Of a stretch of DNA of 64,000 bases, positions 18,393 through 25,512 are shown one piece after another. A model generated the notes under the pieces. That model was given only the letters and a program-made list of their open reading frames with translations. It was not told the DNA's origin and ran no database searches. The DNA lies in NCBI GenBank assembly GCA_025454875.1, contig JALONP010000020.1:1-64000 (forward strand), in the 5' to 3' direction. Position 1 is the first letter of the stretch; every line of letters begins with the position of its first letter. The translations under genes and the position numbers were made by a program. The stretch comes from Bacteroidia bacterium (GTDB lineage Bacteria; Bacteroidota; Bacteroidia; UKL13-3).

Positions 18393-18393
18393 T

Positions 18394-18417
18394 AACAAGA
18401 TATTAGCGCGAACGGGG
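18394..18417 (+). repeat. Degenerate REP-1 element
   Basis: Matches the 3' half and tail of the element at 18429-18461 (GCGCGAACGGGG), but the hairpin arms have decayed. Confidence 0.45.
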
Positions 18418-18428
18418 TAATTAAGTTA

Positions 18429-18461
18429 GCGCACGAGCAAGATGCTCGCGCGAACAGGGGG
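18429..18461 (+). repeat. REP-1 element
   Basis: A 6-bp hairpin (CGAGCA-AGA-TGCTCG) followed by the tail CGCGAACAGGGGG. A second copy with the same loop lies at 19332-19362 on the other side of the transposase gene. Confidence 0.7.
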
Positions 18462-18496
18462 AGAATATACCTTTCTTCTGCCCCCCATTCTCCATT

Positions 18497-18612
18497 TTAA
18501 TTACACCCAAATTCTTTTGAAGTTGGAATGCGATTAGGAAAGTATTGTTTTAAATCAGGTAGTACTTGTTCTCCTGCTTTTTCATACGCAACTAGTAAAT
18601 AATAAAGCGCCA
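18497..18612 (-). pseudogene. Gene stub abutting a REP element
   Basis: The minus strand holds a coding-like 3' stub ending at a TAA (18497-18499). It reads LYYLLVAYEKAGEQVLPDL, then KQYFPNRIPTSKEFGCN. It has no start: its 5' end meets the REP element at 18613-18640. The family is not recognised. It looks like the C-terminal end of a gene cut by insertion or deletion at the REP. Confidence 0.4.
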
Positions 18613-18640
18613 CCGCTACCGCGCGAGTCCTCTCGCGTGG
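18613..18640 (-). repeat. REP-2 element, inverted
   Basis: Read on the minus strand: hairpin CGCGAG-AGGA-CTCGCG then the tail CGGTAGCGG. It begins 10 bases past the stop of the transposase gene and is inverted relative to the three copies on the other side. Confidence 0.75.
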
Positions 18641-18649
18641 TTTCCTAAA

Positions 18650-19240
18650 TTATCTGATCACTTTCCAATCATACATTATATCAAGAACATCAACTCCTCT
18701 AAGTAAACCTGTCTCTCCCGCATAATCTAAAGCACTGCTGTATAAATAGTCATTGGGATAAGAAACATATCCAGCTTCCACCGGATTGCAATGTATGTAG
18801 TTTATTTTCTCCTTAATTGCTTCCGAACTCCATAATTCTATTGGATGGTTATCATGCCTCCAAAATTGGAAAGATGTCGTATTGGACGTTTTCTGTCCTG
18901 CTTCCCTGAATTGCTGTAACATCCATTCTTTTCTACTTTCCCCCGGATGATTGGTAATTGTTTCAATGAGCTTTCTACTGCTAAATCGCTTGATATCACC
19001 CAACACTGCTTCTGGCTTGAAAGGAGGTGTAACGCTAAAAACCAAGTGAACATGATTACTCATAATACACCAAGCAAATACCTGCATTGACTTTTGTTGT
19101 ATTGCAAATCGAATTGAATCCAATACAATGTCTTTATATTCATTCCTAGTAAAAACATCTACCCAGTTCACTACTGCAAAACTTACGAAGTAAACCCCGT
19201 TCCCGCGCATTTGCAATGCGTGGGCTAAAAACCAAACCAT
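18650..19240 (-). CDS. REP-associated tyrosine transposase (RAYT)
   Basis: A single-strand HUH-family transposase (Y1_Tnp/IS200-like) of the domesticated REP-associated type, which nicks and joins REP hairpins. In 196 residues it has the metal-binding HUH motif SNHVHLVF and, near the C-terminus, INYIHCNPVEAGYV, with the conserved helix that carries the catalytic tyrosine and the trailing YSSALDY typical of RAYTs. It lacks IS200/IS605 ends and a tnpB. Instead, REP-like hairpins lie on both sides (18394-18640 and 19332-19740). A start at residue 11 (ATG at 19210) is an alternative, and a REP-like hairpin covers both starts. All key residues look intact, so activity is plausible. Confidence 0.85.
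   Translation of the reverse strand: MVWFLAHALQMRGNGVYFVSFAVVNWVDVFTRNEYKDIVLDSIRFAIQQKSMQVFAWCIMSNHVHLVFSVTPPFKPEAVLGDIKRFSSRKLIETITNHPGESRKEWMLQQFREAGQKTSNTTSFQFWRHDNHPIELWSSEAIKEKINYIHCNPVEAGYVSYPNDYLYSSALDYAGETGLLRGVDVLDIMYDWKVIR
19195..19224 (-). repeat. REP-like hairpin inside the RAYT 5' coding end
   Basis: On the minus strand a 10-bp hairpin (CCCACGCATT-TGC-type loop, one G-T pair) is followed by the tail AACGGGG. This resembles the REP-1 tail GCGAAC(A)GGGG. It codes for residues about 6-15 of the transposase and overlaps the second possible start codon. Confidence 0.55.
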
Positions 19241-19331
19241 TACATTCTCCGTTCACCCGAACGTCTCGTTAGTGTGGCACTTATCTTCAAAACTAACTTA
19301 TTTTCAATTCCAACACACCACGTTCAATACA

Positions 19332-19362
19332 TATACGAGCAAGATGCATACAAGAACGGGGG
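19332..19362 (+). repeat. REP-1 element, diverged copy
   Basis: Shares ACGAGCAAGATGC and the tail AGAACGGGGG with the copy at 18429-18461. One stem arm has drifted, so the hairpin is weaker. It lies upstream of the transposase gene. Confidence 0.6.
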
Positions 19363-19390
19363 AACATGAGAAAAACTAAACTATCGAATA

Positions 19391-19423
19391 CCACGCGAGA
19401 GGACTCGCGCGGCAGCGGGGGGG
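19391..19423 (+). repeat. REP-2 element
   Basis: Hairpin CGCGAG-AGGA-CTCGCG preceded by CCA and followed by the tail CGGCAGCGGGG. It directly abuts the coding stub that starts at 19424. Confidence 0.75.
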
Positions 19424-19621
19424 ATTAACCCTGATATTAAACAGCATACCATTGTTGATTTTGAACAATACGGTATACAATGGGCTTATTTTGAAGCTTG
19501 GCAAAAGCATCAACGATTTATAGATAGATCCAAAAAGATTTGGGACTTCACCGTTAAAACTGGTTCTGTTTTAGCGTTTATTCTCTCTGCTGTTAAAGTT
19601 ATCGAACTCTTTAGTAAATAA
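19424..19621 (+). pseudogene. 3' gene stub with a hydrophobic tail
   Basis: The frame is coding-like to a TAA at 19619-19621 (HTIVDFEQYGIQWAYFEAWQ, then a charged stretch, then a membrane-like VLAFILSAVKVIELF) and is followed by a perfect terminator. It has no start codon: upstream it runs into the REP-2 element. I do not recognise the family. The gene body was probably lost when the REP region was rearranged. Confidence 0.45.
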
Positions 19622-19624
19622 ACT

Positions 19625-19670
19625 ACAAAGCCCAACCAAGCTTTATTTTCAGTTGGGCTTTGTGTTTTTT
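19625..19670 (+). terminator. Terminator of the lost gene
   Basis: Stem ACAAAGCCCAAC with GTTGGGCTTTGT, then a run of Ts, starting 4 bases after the stub's stop codon. A well-kept terminator supports the view that the stub was a real gene. Confidence 0.8.
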
Positions 19671-19685
19671 TGCTGTTCTATTTAA

Positions 19686-19714
19686 CCACGCGAGAGGACT
19701 CGCGCGGTAGCGGG
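19686..19714 (+). repeat. REP-2 element
   Basis: Same hairpin as at 19391 with the tail CGGTAGCGGG. A partial copy follows two bases later. Confidence 0.75.
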
Positions 19715-19716
19715 AG

Positions 19717-19740
19717 GAGAGGACTCGCGCGGGAGCGGGG
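19717..19740 (+). repeat. Partial REP-2 element
   Basis: GAGAGGACTCGCGCGG plus GAGCGGGG: lacks the first bases of the left arm. Together with 19686-19714 it forms a tandem pair directly beside the stop of the small membrane protein gene. Confidence 0.65.
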
Positions 19741-19745
19741 TGAAC

Positions 19746-20015
19746 TCAAAAAAATCTTGTAATAAATAGAGTAATACAAAGTAGTCCTACACCGTATAAT
19801 AATGTAGTGAGTGTATTTATTCTTTGAACTATCTCTCTATGACTATCAGTCTTTAAATATGGAATGAACAAATGGTTTATATTTCCAAAATCGACACTTA
19901 AATACTTTCTAAAATTAGTACTTTCACCTTTTAAGGCAAACTTCAACTTGTGGAAAAGCCAACTGCGGCATACCCCAATTAATGCAGAAACTAATAAGCA
20001 TATAGGTAATATCAT
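19746..20015 (-). CDS. Small two-TM protein, possible RHS partner/immunity
   Basis: An 89-residue protein of unknown family with hydrophobic segments at about 2-17 (LPICLLVSALIGVC) and 66-88 (TLTTLLYGVGLLCITLFITRFF) and a polar, partly basic middle. Its ATG lies 2 bases past the stop of the RHS tip gene, so the pair is one transcription unit. In RHS and other polymorphic toxin loci the gene right after the toxin tip usually codes for its immunity protein. That role is inferred from position only. No domain is recognised. Confidence 0.55.
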   Translation of the reverse strand: MILPICLLVSALIGVCRSWLFHKLKFALKGESTNFRKYLSVDFGNINHLFIPYLKTDSHREIVQRINTLTTLLYGVGLLCITLFITRFF

Positions 20016-20017
20016 AA

Positions 20018-21319
20018 CTACTGTAGTTCTTTAATTATTTGTTGAGTGGCGGGTAATGAATAGCTACCTGCATTTTTAGAAACGCTAGTATTATCCGTTG
20101 GAGCAAAACCAGTAATATTTGGACTTGGCATTGCCTGTCTTGATCCCATTGAAGACAAATCAATTGATAAGCTAATATTTCCAGTTACAAAAGTACCCGC
20201 TGTTATAGAAAATAATTCAATTTCAGTAGACGAAGACGCATCTGTTGATGCTGACCCATTAACAACACTTAACGAACCGTCAACTGTTGCCGTTCCTTTA
20301 GTATCTATACTCGTACCCATTTGTGCAATTCCATATGCATAAGATCCATTAAATTTCGGTTCTCCCCCGACTTCATTTTCTCCACCTTGCTCAGAAATTG
20401 TTGAAGATATTAAAGGTTGGCTAACTCCAGCAGTACCCCCAACACCTACACCTAATACTTTTATCTGTAATCCTGCAATAAGCCCCGCCTCAACACTTGA
20501 TGACAATTTAATAACTGGCTGTTCAGTATTATTAGTAGCAGAATTGCGCCTTGCTATATCTTTAATCAATGCATCCTTCTTCATCGCTGCCTGTTGTTGA
20601 TTATTTCTGTTTGTTTGAATTTCTTTATTAATCACATTCATATTAAAAGGCCCTTCGCGTTTGGTGCCATCAATTGCTGTTTGACTTTCCAAGCCGTCAA
20701 CATCCACTGCCATAATAGGAGTATTACTTGCAAACTGATATGGAGTGTAAAATGGATATTCTTTTTCTAGTGGGTCAGTACTTAAAAACTTCCCTAACCT
20801 TGGATTGTAAATCCTAAAACCATAATCATATTCATTTCCTGTTCCATAAGTCTCATCATCGTTCTCTTTACCATTGAACCCAAACCGATACCCTGCCAAA
20901 TCACCGGTTATTTCTTCCAGTTTTATATTGTCTAAATAAAGGGTACGGGTACCGCTGCCAGTATTAATGGTTACCCTTAGGGTGGTGCTTGTACTGTTGG
21001 CTACAAAATCCAATTGTTGCACTCCGCTTTGCCCAATGCTGCCACTTACAATGGCTGTGCCATTATAACCCAATATGGCAAGGCCAATAGTGCCTGCATT
21101 GCCTACATCAACAGTAAAGGTTAACCTATACGTTTTACTGGTTTGTGTGGTAAAGTTACGGCTTACACTGGCAGTGCTGTTGGTGGTACTGTATTGCAAA
21201 CTGTTGTTGGCAAACGTTCGGGTACCATTGGTTGCTGTCCAATCATTTAACTCAGCAGAGGTATTAAACTGGTTTTGTGCAACCAGCACCTTGTTAAGTG
21301 TTTCTTTGTAGTTAAACAT
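20018..21319 (-). CDS. Truncated RHS protein: RHS core plus variable tip
   Basis: A 433-residue fragment of a much longer type of protein. Residues 20-138 form a jelly-roll, carbohydrate-binding-like domain (ending TLYLDNIKLEE). Residues about 144-210 are the RHS-associated core (YRFGFNGKENDDETYGTGN, YDYGFRIYNPRLGKFLSTDPL, ending MAVDVDGL). The remaining 220 residues are a variable, Gly/Ser/Thr-rich beta-type tip that I cannot assign. The YD-repeat shell, usually over a thousand residues, is missing. The frame is closed by a TGA inside the end of ilvE, and the ATG at 21319 is the first good start. No signal peptide is present. Probably a displaced tip cassette, expressed only if read through from ilvE. 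Confidence 0.7.
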   Translation of the reverse strand: MFNYKETLNKVLVAQNQFNTSAELNDWTATNGTRTFANNSLQYSTTNSTASVSRNFTTQTSKTYRLTFTVDVGNAGTIGLAILGYNGTAIVSGSIGQSGVQQLDFVANSTSTTLRVTINTGSGTRTLYLDNIKLEEITGDLAGYRFGFNGKENDDETYGTGNEYDYGFRIYNPRLGKFLSTDPLEKEYPFYTPYQFASNTPIMAVDVDGLESQTAIDGTKREGPFNMNVINKEIQTNRNNQQQAAMKKDALIKDIARRNSATNNTEQPVIKLSSSVEAGLIAGLQIKVLGVGVGGTAGVSQPLISSTISEQGGENEVGGEPKFNGSYAYGIAQMGTSIDTKGTATVDGSLSVVNGSASTDASSSTEIELFSITAGTFVTGNISLSIDLSSMGSRQAMPSPNITGFAPTDNTSVSKNAGSYSLPATQQIIKELQ

Positions 21320-21350
21320 GCGTTGGGGGTACAACAAAAACAATAACTTA

Positions 21351-22421
21351 TCAAACCTTCACCACCCATCCAAATGGGTCAGGTATTTTTGAAGTTCGAA
21401 TTTGCTCTAATTCTGAATACAATAAATTGGAAATTTTACGCTGTTCAACTGGCGGCAATTCCATTCGGTTTCCGTTATTTGTGATGGAAGCAATTTTGGC
21501 AATTAAAGCTGCTGTTCCAGTTCCAAAAGCATCATTCAGCAAACCCTTCTGATGCGCGTCTGCAAGTTCTTGTATGCTTATTTTGCGCTCTTGCACCTCA
21601 ATGCCTTTGCTGCGTAACAATTGAATGCATGAATCGCGGGTTACACCTTCCAATATGGTTCCATCAAGCGCAGGAGTCAACACCGTATCGCCAACCACGA
21701 AAAATAAATTGGTAGTACCCGACTCTTCTACGTACTGATGCTCCGCACCATCGGTCCATATAATTTGGTCGAACCCTTGCTGTTGTGCTTCCAATGTAGG
21801 CAACATTGATAATCCATAATTACCTGCAGCCTTAGCGGTTCCAATGCCTCCATCAAATGCACGCACATACTTTTGCTCTACTTTAACATGAATAGGCTTT
21901 GGGTAATAACTGTTAACAGGGCAACAAAAAATAATAAATGAAAAGTGCCTTGACGGACGAACTCCTACAAAATCGTCTGTAGCAAACATAAACGGACGCA
22001 CATACAATGCACTTCCTTCTTTGGTTGGAATCCAGTTTTGGTCAATGCTTACCAAGGTGCCCAGTCCTTGCATAAATAAATCGTAAGGAATGGTTGGCAT
22101 AGCCATACGCTGTGCCGATTGGTTCAATCGTTTCCAATTATCAGCAGGCCTAAACAATTGCGGTGCTCCTTGAGTATCTTTAAATGCCTTCATCCCTTCA
22201 AAAATGGATTGCCCATAATGCAAAGCCGATAAAGATGGTGATAGACTAATTTCGCCATAAGGCAAAATTTGAGGATCATGCCACTGCCCATCAGTACAAT
22301 CTACTCTAAACATGTGGTCAGCGAAAATGGTACCGAACTGTATATTATTAAAATCACATTGTTCAATCCGGCTATGGTTTGTTTTGGTGATTTTTATTGA
22401 TATTGCAGATGTATTTTGCAT
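21351..22421 (-). CDS. ilvE: Branched-chain amino acid aminotransferase
   Basis: PLP-dependent class IV aminotransferase that makes or breaks down Leu, Ile and Val by transamination with glutamate/2-oxoglutarate. The 356 residues fit the eukaryotic-like BCAT group. Catalytic Lys197 lies in GTAKAAGNYG. SALHYGQSIFEGMKAF, ALYVRPFMFATDD and EESGTTNLFFV are the conserved binding motifs. The ATG at 22421 is chosen over an upstream TTG at 22430. The first base of that TTG-containing stretch is shared with the divergent gene's start, leaving only 8 bases between the two ATGs, so the promoters must overlap the coding ends. Confidence 0.9.
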   Translation of the reverse strand: MQNTSAISIKITKTNHSRIEQCDFNNIQFGTIFADHMFRVDCTDGQWHDPQILPYGEISLSPSLSALHYGQSIFEGMKAFKDTQGAPQLFRPADNWKRLNQSAQRMAMPTIPYDLFMQGLGTLVSIDQNWIPTKEGSALYVRPFMFATDDFVGVRPSRHFSFIIFCCPVNSYYPKPIHVKVEQKYVRAFDGGIGTAKAAGNYGLSMLPTLEAQQQGFDQIIWTDGAEHQYVEESGTTNLFFVVGDTVLTPALDGTILEGVTRDSCIQLLRSKGIEVQERKISIQELADAHQKGLLNDAFGTGTAALIAKIASITNNGNRMELPPVEQRKISNLLYSELEQIRTSKIPDPFGWVVKV

Positions 22422-22429
22422 GCGTAACA

Positions 22430-22900
22430 ATGGTTAATGATATTTATTCAATAATAGACCTCTATGACGAACTTATCTTCATTGAAGAGCCTACTCAGAA
22501 AGGCGTCAAAGAAACGGAAAATAACGGTAAAATCAATTTTGAAGGATTGAATAAAAAACAGGTGGTTTTTGTATTTGAACACGCTCATTCTGAAGAAACT
22601 AAAACCCTTATCGACAACCTTATTGCCAACGCAATGAAATATGCCCAAGATGATATTGCTCAAATTTTTACCCATAACCAACAAAGCGTTACCCTCGAAA
22701 AAATTGGGCAACAATTTACTGGCTGTTTATGCGTAATATGGGGCCAAGTGGATGCGGCTAAATCAATGTCGTTATATGGAGTTACCAGTTTGCATGGATG
22801 CCAATGGATGAAAGTGCATCCTGCAAGCCACTATGTACTTAACCCAACTGATAAACACGCGCTTTGGAATAACCTCAAGCCTTTTCTACGCATCTTATGA
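22430..22900 (+). CDS. Small conserved protein resembling DNA pol III psi (HolD)
   Basis: A 156-residue cytoplasmic protein not firmly assigned. After a helical N-terminus it has a core strand KKQVVFVFE, a helix LIDNLIANAMKYAQDDIAQIF, a strand GCLCVIWG, and a C-terminal VHPASHYVLNPTDKHALWNNLK. The order and the end motif (L-x-x-NPT-x-[KR]-x-ALW) recall the psi subunit of the gammaproteobacterial clamp loader (137 residues in E. coli, ending in a similar NPTARAALW). This match is made by eye, from memory. Its stop overlaps the start of rdgB (ATGA), so the two are translated together. The ATG at 22430 is preferred over upstream TTG codons. Confidence 0.6.
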   Translation: MVNDIYSIIDLYDELIFIEEPTQKGVKETENNGKINFEGLNKKQVVFVFEHAHSEETKTLIDNLIANAMKYAQDDIAQIFTHNQQSVTLEKIGQQFTGCLCVIWGQVDAAKSMSLYGVTSLHGCQWMKVHPASHYVLNPTDKHALWNNLKPFLRIL

Positions 22901-23487
22901 GTATGCCATTGGTATTTGCTACCCACAACCAAAACAAAGCTACCGAAATCCAAGCATTGGTTGGTTCCTCATTTGTTATCAAAACACTAACCGATATAGG
23001 TTGCAATGAAGATATACCCGAAACGGGTAACAGTTTTTTTGAAAACGCACAACTCAAAAGTGAATACGTTTGGCGTAAATACGGGTTAGCTTGTTTTGCC
23101 GATGACTCTGGCTTGGTTGTTCCATCGCTTAACGGAGCTCCGGGTATTCACTCAGCAAGATATGCAGGTAATCAGCGCTCTGATAAAGCCAATATTGCAT
23201 TGTTGCTTTCCAATATGCAAAACCAAGCAAATAGAGAAGCAGCTTTTGTTACAGTTATTTCATTGCAATTGCCCAATGAGCATGTATTTTTTGAAGGTAA
23301 GCTCGAAGGTCATCTTATTCAAACAGAAAGAGGCGAAAACGGATTTGGTTACGATCCGGTATTTGTTCCAAAAGGCATGAACCAAACTTTAGCCGAACTC
23401 ACCTTAGCCGAAAAAAATGCAATTAGCCACAGAGCGAAAGCATTTACACAATTAGCGCAGTATTTAACCCAATTGGGTAATCCTTAA
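22897..23487 (+). CDS. rdgB: Non-canonical purine NTP pyrophosphatase
   Basis: Hydrolyses dITP, ITP and XTP to monophosphates, keeping deaminated purines out of DNA and RNA. The 196 residues include the N-terminal substrate loop (FATHNQNKATEIQAL), the metal/catalytic segment FADDSGLVVPSLNGAPGIHSARYAG and the C-terminal GENGFGYDPVFVP and SHRAKA motifs, all standard for RdgB/HAM1. It starts within the stop codon of the upstream gene; a second ATG at 22903 is equally possible. Its 3' end overlaps the convergent transferase gene by 4 bases, so no terminator separates them. Confidence 0.92.
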   Translation: MSMPLVFATHNQNKATEIQALVGSSFVIKTLTDIGCNEDIPETGNSFFENAQLKSEYVWRKYGLACFADDSGLVVPSLNGAPGIHSARYAGNQRSDKANIALLLSNMQNQANREAAFVTVISLQLPNEHVFFEGKLEGHLIQTERGENGFGYDPVFVPKGMNQTLAELTLAEKNAISHRAKAFTQLAQYLTQLGNP

Positions 23488-24620
23488 TTTTTAGGTTGAG
23501 GTTGATGCGGCTGTATCGACTGCATTTCTTTGCCTAAGTTAATTTCTCCATCTGCTTCCATATCGGCAATGCGGTGGCGGATAATGTAAACCGGAATCTG
23601 CGACAAGACCAACGCAAGAGAAGCAACAATCACAAGCATGGTCATAATTGAGCTGTCTTTGATTAAAAACGCCAACAACACAAACACAATATTGGTAATG
23701 TACAATACAAAGGCTACTTCCTTATGGCCTAAACCCGATTTAAGCAATAAATGGTGGATATGGTTTCTGTCGGCTTTAAAAGGTGATTGTTTTTTAAGTG
23801 CTCGCAACACAAAAACACGTAGCGTATCAAATAATGGAATAATCAAAATGGCGATGGCAATTACAGGGGCTGTTTCAATTTTATAATAGTTTTGAACCTG
23901 TGGGTTGTTGAATTCAATAAATACAATCGACATTACCGCAAGCAAAAACCCCGTGGAAAGCGAGCCCGCATCGCCCATAAATATTTTGGCTGGATTAAAA
24001 TTAAATACCAAAAAACCAAGCAAAGCACCTGCTAATCCGAACGCAATAACCGACCAACCTGCTTGGTCAATGAAGTTAAACCATAAACCAAGTGTGATGG
24101 ATACGATAAAGCCTATTCCTCCAGCAAGTCCATCAACACCATCAATTAGGTTAAATGCATTGGTTATTACAATGATGGTGAAAATAGAAACAACGTAACT
24201 TACCCAAAGGGGCAACTCATAAATATTAAAAATTCCATAAAAACTGGTAATGCGAATATGCTCACCAAATACCACCAAGCCTGCTGCAAACAATTGGCTC
24301 ATGAGTTTTTTAATTGGTGAAAGCACGATGATATCATCTTTTAACCCTGAGAAAAACAAAATGATAAGTGCTGCTTGTAAAAATTGTAGCCTTACATTCT
24401 CCATCGGTATGCCCCATAAACTCACCGCAATTGAAAAGGCCGCAACAATAGCCAAACCTCCTAACCTTGGAATACGGTTGGCGTGTAGCTTGCGGTGATC
24501 GGGTTTATCATACAACCCTTTGAGCTTGGCAACAGTAATAATGGAGGGGATACCAAAAATTACGATCAATAATGACGACAAAAAAGAGAGCGTAATATTT
24601 TGCATTGAGTTAGTAATCAT
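23484..24620 (-). CDS. Undecaprenyl-phosphate sugar-1-phosphate transferase, WecA/MraY family
   Basis: An inner-membrane enzyme of 378 residues that attaches a sugar-1-phosphate (GlcNAc in WecA/TagO) to undecaprenyl phosphate as the first step of surface polysaccharide assembly. About ten membrane segments alternate with the family's cytoplasmic motifs: LKDDI (aspartate pair), NAFNLIDGVDGLAGG, FMGDAGSLSTGF and the His-rich NHIHHLLLKSGLGHK. The motif set separates it from MraY proper. A hydrophilic tail (MEADGEINLG to the end) follows the last helix. Translation could also start at the second Met (24605). It stands alone, convergent with rdgB. Confidence 0.85.
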   Translation of the reverse strand: MITNSMQNITLSFLSSLLIVIFGIPSIITVAKLKGLYDKPDHRKLHANRIPRLGGLAIVAAFSIAVSLWGIPMENVRLQFLQAALIILFFSGLKDDIIVLSPIKKLMSQLFAAGLVVFGEHIRITSFYGIFNIYELPLWVSYVVSIFTIIVITNAFNLIDGVDGLAGGIGFIVSITLGLWFNFIDQAGWSVIAFGLAGALLGFLVFNFNPAKIFMGDAGSLSTGFLLAVMSIVFIEFNNPQVQNYYKIETAPVIAIAILIIPLFDTLRVFVLRALKKQSPFKADRNHIHHLLLKSGLGHKEVAFVLYITNIVFVLLAFLIKDSSIMTMLVIVASLALVLSQIPVYIIRHRIADMEADGEINLGKEMQSIQPHQPQPKN

Positions 24621-24744
24621 GGGCAGCGGTTTACTGAGCGAATATAGTCTAAATCTAATAGATTAAAATCGAATTAAAGATTTAATCCACCAACTGTATG
24701 TTTCAGTATACAGACGTACGTTTAACGAAAAAGGTTGAGTATTA

Positions 24745-25395
24745 TTATGGAGCCAACCGAGAAATTTTCCAAACACCTTGCTCAAGGGTATAAGCCAACC
24801 GATCGTGAAGGCGACTTTGGCGGCCTTGCCAAAACTCGATATAGTGAGGTTCCACGGCATATCCTCCCCAATGGGGTGGTTTGGTTACAGGTTTATCTTC
24901 AAACTCTTTTTCCGCTTCTGCATAACGTGCTTCGAGCTCAGCTCTACTGGCTAAAATATTACTTTGTGGAGAGGCCCAAGCTCCCAATTGGCTTTTACGT
25001 GGCCTGCTATTAAAATATGCAGCTGCATCAGCATCATTTATTTTTGAAACCACACCTTCGATACGCACCTGCCTTTGCAGTTCGAGCCAGCAAAAAACAA
25101 GGGCAATATTGGGTTTAACATGCATTTGGTTGGCCTTGGCACTTTGCTGGTTGGTATAAAAAGTAAATGCATTTCCTTCTATTCCCTTTAACAAAACGAT
25201 GCGGGCCGATGGTGTTCCATCGGGTTTAACAGTAGCGAGCGTCATTGCATTTGGTTCATTTACCTGAGCCTTGATGGCCTCTTCAAACCATGTTTTAAAC
25301 TGATCAAATGGATTTGGCAACGCATTCGACTCTTCAAAGGATGCGAGTGCATAATCTACACGCAATGCAGCAAGCTGCTCATTCGTTAAACTCAT
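24745..25395 (-). CDS. pdxH: Pyridoxamine 5'-phosphate oxidase
   Basis: FMN-dependent oxidase that makes PLP from PNP or PMP, the last step of vitamin B6 synthesis and salvage. The 216 residues match the family length. They include ARIVLLKGIEGNAFTFYTNQQSAKAN (FMN-binding), VRIEGVVSKI, YFNSRPRKSQLGAWAS and the C-terminal IEFWQGRQSRLHDR and WKISRLAP. The open frame extends 50 codons further upstream, but that part is unlike the family and overlaps the start of yqgE. The ATG at 25395 (MSLTNEQLAALR) is the natural start. Confidence 0.92.
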   Translation of the reverse strand: MSLTNEQLAALRVDYALASFEESNALPNPFDQFKTWFEEAIKAQVNEPNAMTLATVKPDGTPSARIVLLKGIEGNAFTFYTNQQSAKANQMHVKPNIALVFCWLELQRQVRIEGVVSKINDADAAAYFNSRPRKSQLGAWASPQSNILASRAELEARYAEAEKEFEDKPVTKPPHWGGYAVEPHYIEFWQGRQSRLHDRLAYTLEQGVWKISRLAP

Positions 25396-25512
25396 ACTGA
25401 ACTGTAACTTTAGATGGCAAAATAAGGCAATTGAAACACAATAATGAGCAATTGTGGAAGAATCGTGAATATCAAAACACAGCGAATCGTAAATTGCATT
25501 TAGAAAAAAACT

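Noticed and set aside
18394-19740. CRISPR array
   Set aside because: Repeats are unequal in spacing and orientation, form hairpins with shared tails, and surround a RAYT gene; no cas genes.
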